A stretch of 64,000 bases of DNA from Rhodococcoides fascians A44A (GTDB lineage: Bacteria; Actinomycetota; Actinomycetes; Mycobacteriales; Mycobacteriaceae): NCBI RefSeq assembly GCF_000760735.1, contig NZ_JMEX01000004.1, positions 453,398 through 517,397 of the forward strand, written 5' to 3'. Within the stretch, counting starts at the first letter, position 1, and the number at the start of each line of letters is the position of its first letter. The notes under the pieces were generated by a model. The model worked only from the letters and a program-made list of their open reading frames with translations, ran no database searches and was not told where the DNA came from. Below, one piece after another: positions 43,524 through 52,396 of this stretch. The translations under genes and the position numbers were made by a program.

Positions 43524-44611
43524 GCGGACTTCGGCGTGAAATCGCGCCGAAGCAGCCCGAAGTTCTGTTCCGGATCGGCCAGGTTCGTGCCTGCATCTCG
43601 CAGGCTGTACACGTAGGACGGCCCGATCCACGCATTACCGAGGACCGCATCCATCACGATGACGATCGAGTCCGCTTGGACCTGTTCGCTCACCGCGTTG
43701 GATGCGGTTCCCGTCGGCGCACCGAACTCCGTCAACCAGATCTGCTTGCCCGCATCGCCTCCGGCAACCATGGTGTCGCGCATCGGCCACAGCGCGAACG
43801 CTGTACTCCATTCCTGGGTACTCGGGTCGTTCGGCAGCCACGGGTAGGTGTACGGGTGAACGTTGAACGCGTCGAAGTACTTGTTCGCGCCGAGCTGGTA
43901 CATGGCGGAGAGAAACGACTTGGGGTTCATGTTCGTGCCGTTGTCCGTTGCGGGAGCCAGCCCACCGCTGAGGACCGTCGACGCCGGCTGCACCTGCTTG
44001 ATCGCCTGATAGGCCGCGCGCAGCATTATCGAGTACGCAGCCACGTCGGGCTTCGGTTTCCAGAATCCGACGATGTTCGGCTCGTTCCAGATCTCCCACA
44101 GATTCATGTGGTCGCGGTACCGGGTGACGACGGTACGCGCGAATGCGGCGTAGACGTCGGGGTCCGCGGGTCGTGAATGCGAGTCACCCATCGCCTCGGG
44201 TACGCGCGCCCACTGCGGTGTGTAGGCGATGACGCCGAGCGGACACATACCGTGCGCCACCACAGCGGCCAGCACACGGTCGGTGTTCGTCCAATCGAAC
44301 TGCCCGCGATTGCGTTCGATGGTCGACCAATCGATGTCCACCCGAACCGAGAACAACCCGGCGTTGCGCGCCAGATCCAACTCCGCGTTCAGATCCGCGT
44401 TCGACGCCGCAGCCAGTGTGGCACCGGGCGAGGCACCGATGCGAGGGGAGCTGGTCATTCCGGAACACCGTCCGTCCGGTGACGAGGGCGCTGTGCGCCC
44501 GGGCGTCGTAGGTGACGCGTGCGCGGGTGTGATCACCGCAGCGATGGAGACAAGCAGAAGTGCAAGCGTGACCACGATCTTCGGCACGCTCAGCGTTGCG
44601 CGCCGAAACAT
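43484..44611 (-). CDS. Secreted glycoside hydrolase, PslG/GH39-like
   Basis: 375 residues. Sec signal peptide to about residue 32 (ITPAHA). TIM barrel with acid/base Glu177 in LWEIWNEPN and nucleophile Glu295 in IWLTEFGAPTG, the clan-A pattern; RVDIDWSTIER and VHPYTYPWLP fit PslG-like GH39 enzymes that trim or degrade exopolysaccharide. Near the EPS operon, so the natural substrate may be that polymer. ATG 44611 has TATATT six bases upstream and no ribosome site. Confidence 0.82.
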   Translation of the reverse strand: MFRRATLSVPKIVVTLALLLVSIAAVITPAHASPTTPGRTAPSSPDGRCSGMTSSPRIGASPGATLAAASNADLNAELDLARNAGLFSVRVDIDWSTIERNRGQFDWTNTDRVLAAVVAHGMCPLGVIAYTPQWARVPEAMGDSHSRPADPDVYAAFARTVVTRYRDHMNLWEIWNEPNIVGFWKPKPDVAAYSIMLRAAYQAIKQVQPASTVLSGGLAPATDNGTNMNPKSFLSAMYQLGANKYFDAFNVHPYTYPWLPNDPSTQEWSTAFALWPMRDTMVAGGDAGKQIWLTEFGAPTGTASNAVSEQVQADSIVIVMDAVLGNAWIGPSYVYSLRDAGTNLADPEQNFGLLRRDFTPKSAYGRVAAFTGAYS

Positions 44612-44638
44612 CGGCAGAATATAACAGCAGTTCTGCCG
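44612..44638. promoter_or_regulatory. Strong inverted repeat over the glycoside hydrolase promoter
   Basis: CGGCAGAA-N11-TTCTGCCG, perfect 8-bp arms, directly before the hydrolase ATG and covering its leaderless -10 (44618-44623, TATATT on minus). A bound repressor would shut the gene. The binding protein is unknown; the divergent regulator-like protein at 44729 is the nearest candidate. Confidence 0.65.
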
Positions 44639-44728
44639 AATACCATCATCTGTTCGAATTACTGCCACCGACACGACCTCGAGTGAATGAATACGCCGAC
44701 TTCGTTCGACTGCATTACCATCGGCAAA

Positions 44729-45436
44729 ATGACAGACGTTGTTTCCGGGTTCGACGACCGCTTACACGAAATTCTCGCGCAACAGGCGGAAAAAGCCGGG
44801 GAATCGGTCGAAGCGTATGTGCGCCGCGCGGTTGTCACGCGGCTGGTTCAGGAACTCACCGCCGACGACGATTCCGAACTCGGCCAACTGCTGCGCCATC
44901 TGCAGGCCGCACGGATCGAGGTACCGACCTCGGACGAGGAGCAGCCCGAGTCCGATCGCCCGTTGCACAACCGCGACCGCGTCAAGGCCGTCGAGAAGAC
45001 GGGCCTGATGGACACACCGAAGGAAGACAGTTACGACCGACTGGTATCCATGGTCGCCGACGCCTTGATGGTCCCGTCCGCGGCCATTTCCCTGATCGAC
45101 GACAAGCGCCAGTTCTACAAGAGCGCAGTCGGTTTGCCGGCCGAGATCGCCGAGTCGCGCCAGCTGCCGATCGACCAGAGCATCTGCCAGTACACCGTCG
45201 ACGGCGGTGAACCACTCGTCGTCGAGGACGCCCGTCTGCACGAACTACTGAAGAATCACCCGGCAGTCCTCGGCAATCTCGCGGTGTCCTACATGGGCAT
45301 CCCTCTCGACGACGGCCAGGGCCACACGGTGGGGACTCTGTGCGTCTGGGACGAACAGCCCAGGCAATGGACTATCGGCCATCAACAAACCCTTCAGGAT
45401 CTCGCGTGGATTGTTCGCGAGCGAATATTCGGATGA
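44729..45436 (+). CDS. GAF-domain protein with ribbon-helix-helix-like N-terminus
   Basis: 235 residues. Residues 5-45 (FDDRLHEILAQQAEKAG, VEAYVRRAVVTRLVQEL) look like a CopG/Arc strand-helix-helix. After an acidic linker, residues 95-230 form a GAF domain (MVADALMVPSAAISLIDD, SICQYTVDGGEPLVVEDA, YMGIPLDDGQGHTVGTLCVWD). A small-molecule- or redox-responsive DNA-binding protein is a plausible reading. ATG 44729 follows TACCAT by 7 bases; an upstream ATG at 44687 is possible. Between the hydrolase and the EPS operon. Confidence 0.75.
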   Translation: MTDVVSGFDDRLHEILAQQAEKAGESVEAYVRRAVVTRLVQELTADDDSELGQLLRHLQAARIEVPTSDEEQPESDRPLHNRDRVKAVEKTGLMDTPKEDSYDRLVSMVADALMVPSAAISLIDDKRQFYKSAVGLPAEIAESRQLPIDQSICQYTVDGGEPLVVEDARLHELLKNHPAVLGNLAVSYMGIPLDDGQGHTVGTLCVWDEQPRQWTIGHQQTLQDLAWIVRERIFG

Positions 45437-45469
45437 GAACGCCTATCCAGAACTTTCACCCCGGTATTT

Positions 45470-45516
45470 CGATCGATAACGGGAAATCGGTCGCTTTTCC
45501 GTAACACGATCGATAA
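45470..45516. promoter_or_regulatory. Repeats upstream of the EPS operon
   Basis: CGATCGATAA occurs at 45470-45479 and 45507-45516. Between the copies lies an imperfect dyad ACGGGAAA-N8-TTTTCCGT (45479-45502). This is the only structured part of the 166-bp gap before the initiating transferase. Confidence 0.4.
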
Positions 45517-45602
45517 AGCAAAAGGGGGTTCGGGCCAAATGTCTGAGATAGCCTTTGACGGTGCTTGGAACACGAACTGGGTCCCGTACGGAGTAATGGC
45601 CC

Positions 45603-47081
45603 GTGTCTAAAACTCTCGAATCACCCTTGGCGACTGCCGACGCACTGCGCGAGGTCCAGTCACGTCCGCGAAGCCTGACGGACCGACTGCGCGTCGATCC
45701 ACTGCACACGGTGGTGACGATCTCGGTCGACGTGATCGCCGCAACCATCGCCGTGATCGAGGGGGTGCTCTGGCGAACCGGAAGCCTCACCGAGTTGGGA
45801 TGGCTGCCCTGGCTGTTCATCCCTCTGGTGATTGCTTTCCTCGGCGCCGGAGGAATGTACCGACGGAGCCTCCGGAAGAACTTCCTCGACGAGATCGGCC
45901 CGGTCGAGACAGCCATCGCGTTCGCGACTCTTGCACTGCTGTCGATCATGATCGTCGTCGACACCGAGTACCGCCCCGGCGCACTGATGGTCCGCATCTG
46001 GATCTGTGCAGCGGTGTCCATCGCAATAGGACGCTTGATCCGCGTGATCATCCAACGTCGCATCAGGGCGAAGTACAACTCGGCGGCACCGACGCTCGTC
46101 GTCGGTGGTGGACCGATCGGTCATCAGCTCGTCGCACGGATGCGTCAGTTCCCCGAGTACGGGCTGAACCCCATCGGTCTCGTGGACGTGACACCGGTGG
46201 CACCGGTGGATCCCACCGCGCCGGACTTCATCGACGTTCCCTACCTCGGCACACCGAGCCAGTTCGAGATGATCGCCAAGACGACCGGCGCCGAGGAAGT
46301 CATCGTGGCGTTCTCCTCCGTTCAACACGAGGAGCTCGTGGCTGCCGTCAGGTCCGCCCACAAGTTGGGTATCCGAGTCTGGGTGGTGCCGCGTCTGTTC
46401 GACACCGTCGGACTCAAGACGCGTGTCGAGCACATCGGCGGACTCCCCCTCATGGTTCTTCCTCACGTCGATCCCAAGGGATGGCAGTTCCTCCTCAAGG
46501 GACTCACCGACCGGGTGCTGACCAGCATCGGCCTGCTACTGATCTCACCGATCTTCCTGCTGCTCATGCTGCTGGTGAGGTTGAGTTCGCCCGGCCCCAT
46601 CTTCTTCGCTCAGGAACGCATCGGACGTGACGGAATTCCGTTCGACTGCCTGAAGTTTCGGTCCATGCGTCCGCCACGGGCGTCCGATGCAGAGTTCGTG
46701 CGAGTCGAGGGCGCTGCGCCGGGCGGCGTGGAAGGCGTGGATCGCCGTACCAAGATCGGCAAGATCATGCGGCAGACCTCGCTCGACGAACTGCCACAGC
46801 TGCTCAATGTGATCCGCGGCGACATGAGCCTCGTCGGCCCGCGACCCGAGCGGCCCGAGTACGTGGACCTGTTCGCCATGCAGATCCGTCGCTACGGAGA
46901 GCGCCATCGAGTGAAGGCCGGTGTCACGGGCTGGGCACAGGTACACGGCCTCCGGGGACAGACGTCCATCGCGGACCGTGCGGAGTGGGACAACTACTAC
47001 ATCGAGAACTGGTCCATCTGGCTCGACATCAAAATCCTGTTCCTGACCGTTCTGGCCGTGCTGAAGCGGGCCGAGGACTGA
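45603..47081 (+). CDS. Undecaprenyl-phosphate sugar-1-phosphate transferase initiating EPS synthesis
   Basis: 492 residues, WcaJ/CpsE-like. Four N-terminal helices (40-150), a CoA-binding-like Rossmann domain (VVGGGPIGHQLV), one further helix, then the bacterial sugar transferase domain with SPGPIFFAQERIGRDG, FKFRSM-like (LKFRSM), TSLDELPQLLNVIRGDMSLVGPRPERPEY and KAGVTGWAQVHGLRG. Transfers hexose-1-P to the lipid carrier. GTG start with GGAG nine bases upstream. First gene of the operon. Confidence 0.92.
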   Translation: MSKTLESPLATADALREVQSRPRSLTDRLRVDPLHTVVTISVDVIAATIAVIEGVLWRTGSLTELGWLPWLFIPLVIAFLGAGGMYRRSLRKNFLDEIGPVETAIAFATLALLSIMIVVDTEYRPGALMVRIWICAAVSIAIGRLIRVIIQRRIRAKYNSAAPTLVVGGGPIGHQLVARMRQFPEYGLNPIGLVDVTPVAPVDPTAPDFIDVPYLGTPSQFEMIAKTTGAEEVIVAFSSVQHEELVAAVRSAHKLGIRVWVVPRLFDTVGLKTRVEHIGGLPLMVLPHVDPKGWQFLLKGLTDRVLTSIGLLLISPIFLLLMLLVRLSSPGPIFFAQERIGRDGIPFDCLKFRSMRPPRASDAEFVRVEGAAPGGVEGVDRRTKIGKIMRQTSLDELPQLLNVIRGDMSLVGPRPERPEYVDLFAMQIRRYGERHRVKAGVTGWAQVHGLRGQTSIADRAEWDNYYIENWSIWLDIKILFLTVLAVLKRAED

Positions 47082-47130
47082 GTGTGAACATCGCTTCAGG
47101 CCAACCACACTCACGAGCCCCGGGTCGTCC

Positions 47131-48531
47131 GTGATCGCGTACGTCGCGATCGCCTTCGCCGCCGTTGCGGTGGTGGGGGCGGGTCTGTTCGTTGCCCGGG
47201 CGATCCTGCACCGCCCCCAGCGAGGCCTGCTGCTTCTCGCGGCATTCGTGCCGCTCAACGGCCTGCTGGCCATCCTTCCCCTCCCCGGCGTCGTGTCCGG
47301 ATGGAAGGAAGGCCTTGTGCTGTTCACCCTCGGCTGTGCGTGGTTGCGGCGGGTCAGGCCGCGACCACGGACACCGACACCACGCCCACATCCGCCACTG
47401 ACCATGCCCTGGTGGCCCGCGGCCGCCTTGTTCGTCGTCTTCGGAGTCGTCTCGGCGCTCGTGTCGTTCGGGCTCATCGGATTCGTGGCCATCAAGGTGA
47501 CGTTCTTCTACATGCTGCTGGTGGGGATCCTCTGGCTTTCCCCGTTCGACGCCCGTGACCGCGACAATCTGGTCAGCGTGCTCATGGGGATGGGCGTGTT
47601 CACCTCGTTGGTCGGCATTGCACAACTGGTGCTCGGCCCGGCTTTTCTGGTGTCGCTCGGATACGAGTACGGCACACAGGTCAGAACCTCCGGCGGTCTG
47701 CTTCGAACGTTCAGCACGTTCAACCTCCCGTTCCCGTTCGGCCTGTACGTGATGCTGGCGCTGCTCGTCGGCGGCGCCGTCGCACTGGCCGATCCGGCAC
47801 GCCGTCGCAACGCCGCGTTCCTGTGGATGACACCGATCATGGTCGTCGCTATGGCAAGTTCGATCGTCCGAGGCGCAATCCTCGGCTTGCTGGTCGGTTT
47901 GATCTACCTCATTGCCATTCGTTTTCGCTTCCTGGCCGTGCCGCTGGTCGTATCCGGTGTAGCTGTCGCAGTGATCGTTCCGTTCGTGCCCAAGATCTCG
48001 TCCGTCTTCTTCTCGTCGAGCAGTCTGAACGAACGCGGTGACGGATGGAACGACATCATCGCGAGCATCCTGATCCACCCGTTCGGTCAAGGTCTCGGTG
48101 CGAGCGGTGCAGCAGCCGATCGTATTTCGACCGCCTCGGGCGTGACGTTCAGCGGCCTGTCCACCAACTACCAGCCGGACAACTACTACGTGAAATCTGC
48201 GCTGGAACTCGGCCCTGTCGGATTGTGGGCGGTCGTTGCGCTTCTCGTCACGGCTCTGCTGTGGTGCACGCGCCTGTCCAGATCTCTGCCCGAGGGCGAC
48301 GACGCTCTTGCACTCGGTGTCGGTTCGTCGATCGTCGCGGCGATGTTCGCGAGCCTCGTCTCGACCTATTTCGAAATTTTTCCGATCGACGTTTATTTCT
48401 GGCTTCTGTTAGGAGTGGTGGGATGCGCAGCAGCGCAACACGAATCAGCAGCAACCCCCGGATCGTCTATGGGGCGCTCGCCCTTCGGCCGGGCGGCAGC
48501 GGGGTCCAGACCTACATCCGCGAGTTACTGA
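47131..48531 (+). CDS. O-antigen polymerase/ligase-like membrane protein
   Basis: 466 residues with about 11-12 hydrophobic helices and a large extracytoplasmic loop carrying NERGDGWNDIIASILIHPFGQGLG, the Wzy_C/O-antigen ligase pattern, then DNYYVKSALELGPVG. Polymerises or transfers lipid-linked repeat units outside the membrane. The last 35 residues lie in a region that also encodes the start of the next gene and look unlike the rest, so the true end may be nearer 48440. Confidence 0.85.
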   Translation: MIAYVAIAFAAVAVVGAGLFVARAILHRPQRGLLLLAAFVPLNGLLAILPLPGVVSGWKEGLVLFTLGCAWLRRVRPRPRTPTPRPHPPLTMPWWPAAALFVVFGVVSALVSFGLIGFVAIKVTFFYMLLVGILWLSPFDARDRDNLVSVLMGMGVFTSLVGIAQLVLGPAFLVSLGYEYGTQVRTSGGLLRTFSTFNLPFPFGLYVMLALLVGGAVALADPARRRNAAFLWMTPIMVVAMASSIVRGAILGLLVGLIYLIAIRFRFLAVPLVVSGVAVAVIVPFVPKISSVFFSSSSLNERGDGWNDIIASILIHPFGQGLGASGAAADRISTASGVTFSGLSTNYQPDNYYVKSALELGPVGLWAVVALLVTALLWCTRLSRSLPEGDDALALGVGSSIVAAMFASLVSTYFEIFPIDVYFWLLLGVVGCAAAQHESAATPGSSMGRSPFGRAAAGSRPTSASY

Positions 48532-49496
48532 ACGAGATTCCGGCGCTGCTCCCCACAGCAGATCTCGCGGCAGTCGTCCAACGCGATGCCGTGGCCGAAC
48601 TCCCGGGTGACGTGCACCCACTCCCCCGCCGTGTGGCCGACGGCGCGGTGCGTGCCGTTCTGGGGGCACTGCCCGTCGGTGACTGCGATATCGTCCACGG
48701 CCTCGATGTCGACCTTCCTCTCGTGACCAAGGCAGCCACCGTGGCGACCGTCCACGACCTGTCCGTGATCGACATGCCGTCGGCGTCCAGCAAGTTCCGG
48801 GCGTTCGGTGAACAGAAACTCGTCCGGCGTGCGCTGCGGAAAGCCGATCTGTTGATCGCGGTGTCGCAGTTCACCGCAGATCGCATCAAGGCGGTCAGCG
48901 GCCGAGAAGCCGCCGTCGCGGAACTGGCGCCCGCAGCATGGGCGACGCCGCCGGCGGAATCCGCCCTCGACGCCGTCCGCGAGAAGTACTCCCTTCCCGA
49001 GAGATTCGTTCTCCAGGTCGGCACCGTCGAACCGCGCAAGAACGTGCAGCTCGTCGCCGACGCGGCCGAACGACTCGGCATCCCGTCGGTGCTGGCAGGC
49101 GCTGGATCGAAGGGGCCGAATGCTCCGACGTCGTCGATCGGTCTCGGATACATCGACGTCGAGGACCTGCCCGCTCTGTACGCCACCGCCACGGTCACCG
49201 CCTACGCCTCACGCTACGAGGGGTACGGACTTCCACCCGTCGAGGCGATGGCCTGCGGCGGGGCGGTCGTCGCCAGTGCCGTCGGCGCCCTGCCCGACGT
49301 CGTCGGCGACGGTGCTGTGCTTCTCGGCTCGGAGCGGGTGGACAACTGGGCGGACGCCATGCGTCCCATCGTGTTCGACGCCGATGCTCGCGCCGCCCTC
49401 GTGTCGAACGCCGCGGCAGTCTCCGCGGGCCTGACCTGGCGACGCACGGCCCAGCGCACGGTCGAGGCCTACCGAAAAGCGGGGATCGTCTCGTGA
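48423..49496 (+). CDS. GT4-family glycosyltransferase
   Basis: 357 residues, GT-B fold. N-terminal RIVYGALALRPGGSGVQTYIRELL, VATVHDLSVIDMP, then C-terminal donor domain with LQVGTVEPRKNVQLV and the EX7E motif region YASRYEGYGLPPVEAMACGGAVVAS. Adds a sugar to the lipid-linked EPS unit. ATG 48423 has AGGAG upstream and overlaps the polymerase gene by 109 bases; stop overlaps the flippase GTG. Confidence 0.9.
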   Translation: MRSSATRISSNPRIVYGALALRPGGSGVQTYIRELLNEIPALLPTADLAAVVQRDAVAELPGDVHPLPRRVADGAVRAVLGALPVGDCDIVHGLDVDLPLVTKAATVATVHDLSVIDMPSASSKFRAFGEQKLVRRALRKADLLIAVSQFTADRIKAVSGREAAVAELAPAAWATPPAESALDAVREKYSLPERFVLQVGTVEPRKNVQLVADAAERLGIPSVLAGAGSKGPNAPTSSIGLGYIDVEDLPALYATATVTAYASRYEGYGLPPVEAMACGGAVVASAVGALPDVVGDGAVLLGSERVDNWADAMRPIVFDADARAALVSNAAAVSAGLTWRRTAQRTVEAYRKAGIVS

Positions 49497-51043
49497 CCGA
49501 GGACCCCTCGCTGGAGGGTACCGAACAACCGCCCGATTACCGTGCGATAGCTGCGGACCCTAAAGCGGCTGCCCGAGCCACCGCTGCGGTCCTGATGAGC
49601 CGCGTCGTCATTGCGGGACTGGGCTGGGTCGGCAGTGTGATCGTGGCCCGTTCGCTCAGCCCCGAGGGTTGGGGCCAGTTCAGTTTCGTGTTCGCCCTGC
49701 TGGGGCTGATGTCCGTCGTCACCGATCTCGGGGTCGGCCGAGTGGTGTTGGCACGCTTGATGGACGGCAGCCCGGAAGAGATTTCGAGGACCGCATCGTC
49801 GTTCCTGGCCTTGCGCACTGTTCTCGGCCTGGTCGGGTACGTGCTCGCAGTGGGGTACGTACTCGTGCTCCGGTACCCCACCGAGGTCGTTCTGGCGACA
49901 GCGGTGGGCGGTCTGGTCGTCGTCTTCGCCACGCCGAGTCATGCACTGTCGGTTCTGTTCCAGAGTCGCCACCGACTGCTGATGGTCGCCATCGCCGAGA
50001 GTCTGGGCCAAGCTCTTCAGCTGGCATTGACCATCCTCGCCGCGGTCTTCGCGCCGACGCTGCTCGTGTTCGTGCTGCCTGCCGTGATCAACGAGATCTT
50101 CAAACTGGTGTCGAAGTCGATCGGTATCAGGCGACGATCGCTCGGGTTGAGGCCGTCCCGGCACATCGATGTGCACCGGTGGGGCCCGTACCTGCGCGAA
50201 GCGATACCGCTGGCAATCGGTTTCGCACTGACCATCGCGATGCTGAAGATCGACGTTCTGATGCTCAGCCTGCTCGATACGTTCGACGCGGTCGGACTGT
50301 ATTCGATCGGCTACAAGTTCTCGGACATGATGGACACCATCATTCTGGCCGCGGTCGCCCCCATCAGCACCCTTCTCATCGCCGCGTGGCCCGACGACCT
50401 CGCGACGTTCCGCAAGCGAACACGTTCGGCAGCAACTCTGTTCGCGCTGTTCGGAGCTGCGGCGGTTGTCGCGTTCTGGCCGTCGGCCGACCACCTGATC
50501 GAGCTTCTCTACGGCGAGCGCTTCGTGGCGGGCGCGGACGCTGCTCGACTTCTCGTCCTCGGCGCTGCCCTGATGTCACTGATCCTCCTCGGAATCTTCC
50601 TCCTCGCGTCGGCAGGCATGCAGCGCCACTACCCGGTCGTGGCGCTGTTCGGTCTCGCACTCAACGTGGGGCTCAATCTCGTTCTCATACCGCGCATGTC
50701 CTACGACGGAGCCGCCATCTCCACCGTCGCGACGCTGGGAACGACCGTCGTGCTGCTGTGGATCGTCATTGCCCGAACGGTTCCGGTGTCGACGTTGCTC
50801 CCGCTGGGGCCCATCGCACTGATCGTGGTCCTTGCGGCTGCGTTGTCCTTCGCCGGTTCGCTTGCCGTCTCGGCATTTCCATCCCTGTGGCTCGTGGTGT
50901 CCATCGCGTTCGCGCTCCTGCTGGTCGTCATCGTGTTCGGTGCCGCGAAACTCGGACTCGTCGAATCACCCTTGGGCAAGGACACTCCCCCCGGCGCGGC
51001 CACACCGCGGGCCGGCGGCCGACACCGAGCGGAGAAACGATGA
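49493..51043 (+). CDS. Wzx-like polysaccharide flippase
   Basis: 516 residues, 12-14 helices, MOP superfamily (polysaccharide_synt type): SRVVIAGLGWVGSVIVARSLSPEGWGQFSFVFA, DLGVGRVVLARL, DVLMLSLLDTFDAVGLYSIGYKFSDM. Moves lipid-linked oligosaccharide across the membrane. GTG start overlaps the preceding TGA and its own stop overlaps the next ATG, so the genes are tightly coupled. Cytosolic tail Pro/Arg-rich. Confidence 0.9.
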   Translation: MTEDPSLEGTEQPPDYRAIAADPKAAARATAAVLMSRVVIAGLGWVGSVIVARSLSPEGWGQFSFVFALLGLMSVVTDLGVGRVVLARLMDGSPEEISRTASSFLALRTVLGLVGYVLAVGYVLVLRYPTEVVLATAVGGLVVVFATPSHALSVLFQSRHRLLMVAIAESLGQALQLALTILAAVFAPTLLVFVLPAVINEIFKLVSKSIGIRRRSLGLRPSRHIDVHRWGPYLREAIPLAIGFALTIAMLKIDVLMLSLLDTFDAVGLYSIGYKFSDMMDTIILAAVAPISTLLIAAWPDDLATFRKRTRSAATLFALFGAAAVVAFWPSADHLIELLYGERFVAGADAARLLVLGAALMSLILLGIFLLASAGMQRHYPVVALFGLALNVGLNLVLIPRMSYDGAAISTVATLGTTVVLLWIVIARTVPVSTLLPLGPIALIVVLAAALSFAGSLAVSAFPSLWLVVSIAFALLLVVIVFGAAKLGLVESPLGKDTPPGAATPRAGGRHRAEKR

Positions 51044-52128
51044 CCGACACGTCCACCGTTGTGTTCGTCGCCCACACCGGACAGGTGTCCGGAGCGGAGA
51101 AGATGCTGCTCGCGCTCGTCGATCGCGCGTCGGAAACGGGACACACCGTCGTGGTGGCCAGTCCCGGAGGCGCGCTGGCGACAGCACTTCCCGACGGCGT
51201 TCGGCACGTGACCATCCCGGAACTGGGGCTCGGTGGGCAGCGGGGCGTCGCACGGGTGATGGCGGCCGGCCAGATGCTGGCCCGCTGGTGGTCGGCGGGA
51301 CGAACCCTGCGCCCCCTGGTGCGAGGAGCGGGTACGGCGACCGTCGTGAATTCCCTTTTCGCACTGCCGGCTACCCGCATCGCACGCCCACCTCGCGGTG
51401 CGTCGTGGCTTGTCCACGACGTGATGGCGAGCGGGCGGCAACGCGCGGTGACGAGGCTCGGGCGCGGTGTCGTACGCAGAGCAGTGGCGTGCACCGAGGC
51501 GGCCGCCGCTCCCGTCCGCGCTGCCGGTCTCGACGTCGAACTCGTGCCGTACGGCGTGCCCTGGCCCGTCGAGGATTTCGGCCGCGAGAGTGTCGGCACA
51601 CCTCCTGTCGTCGGCATGCTTGCGCTGCTGACTCCGTGGAAGGGACACCGGGTACTCCTCGACGCGCTGGCGCTGACCCCTGGGGTGGAGGTCGAACTCG
51701 CCGGAGGCAGTTTTCCCAGCGACGAGACCTACGTCGCCGAACTGCGCGAGCGCGCAAGCGAACCGGATCTGTCCGGCCGGGTCAGGTTTCTCGGCCATGT
51801 GAAGCTCGACGATGCGCTTCGGCGATGGGATGTGGTGGTGTCGACGAGCGTTCTCCCCGAGGCCGGTCCGCTGGCCGTGCTGGAAGCGATGTCGCATGGA
51901 CTGCCCGTGATCGCAACCGATCACGGTGGGCCGACCGAGTTCCTGCGCGACGGTGCAGGTGTTCTGGTCCCCCCCGGTGACCCGACGGCGTTGTCGCGGG
52001 CGGTTCAGGACGTGTTGTCGGACGGGACGCGCCGGGCCACGCTCGGGGCTCGCGCCCGCGCGAAAGTCGGCGCCGAACACAACATCTCCATCACGATGCC
52101 CGCGTTGCTCGAGGCTCTGATCGCATGA
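51040..52128 (+). CDS. GT4-family glycosyltransferase
   Basis: 362 residues. VFVAHTGQVSGAEKMLLALVDRA at the N-terminus, VGMLALLTPWKGHRVLLDAL, VRFLGHV and VSTSVLPEAGPLAVLEAMSHGLPVIATDHGG (EX7E) in the donor domain. Sugar unknown. ATGA overlap with the flippase stop. Followed by 268 bases without a gene, so this ends the first tightly coupled block. Confidence 0.9.
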   Translation: MTDTSTVVFVAHTGQVSGAEKMLLALVDRASETGHTVVVASPGGALATALPDGVRHVTIPELGLGGQRGVARVMAAGQMLARWWSAGRTLRPLVRGAGTATVVNSLFALPATRIARPPRGASWLVHDVMASGRQRAVTRLGRGVVRRAVACTEAAAAPVRAAGLDVELVPYGVPWPVEDFGRESVGTPPVVGMLALLTPWKGHRVLLDALALTPGVEVELAGGSFPSDETYVAELRERASEPDLSGRVRFLGHVKLDDALRRWDVVVSTSVLPEAGPLAVLEAMSHGLPVIATDHGGPTEFLRDGAGVLVPPGDPTALSRAVQDVLSDGTRRATLGARARAKVGAEHNISITMPALLEALIA

Positions 52129-52396
52129 CGCCGGTCTCGGGCTTCGTTCCGTCACGGACTCTCGAACCAGAATCCGTCCGGTTCTCGCCGGTCGAAACCG
52201 CGCCTCCGACTGCTTCCGGCCGCCCGAAAGAACTGCAATCCCGTTTCGCAGCAGCGATTTTCGCAAAGCTTCCGTTCATGCGCCACATCGGGCGTACCGA
52301 AGCACCGAGAGGCGGTTTGGGTATCATCGCACCTGTCCGGTCTTCACATTCGAGTGAAGGAATCTCTGCCCATGTAGGCGATCAAAGGAGCTTCGG
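52129..52396 (+). promoter_or_regulatory. Gene-free region with candidate internal promoter and 5' hairpin
   Basis: TATCAT at 52322-52327 is a candidate -10. Downstream, CTTCAC-ATTCGA-GTGAAG (52342-52359) would form a hairpin in the leader, 38 bases before the TTG start of the Wzz-like gene. A frame open over the region overlaps that gene and has no recognisable content. Confidence 0.4.
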
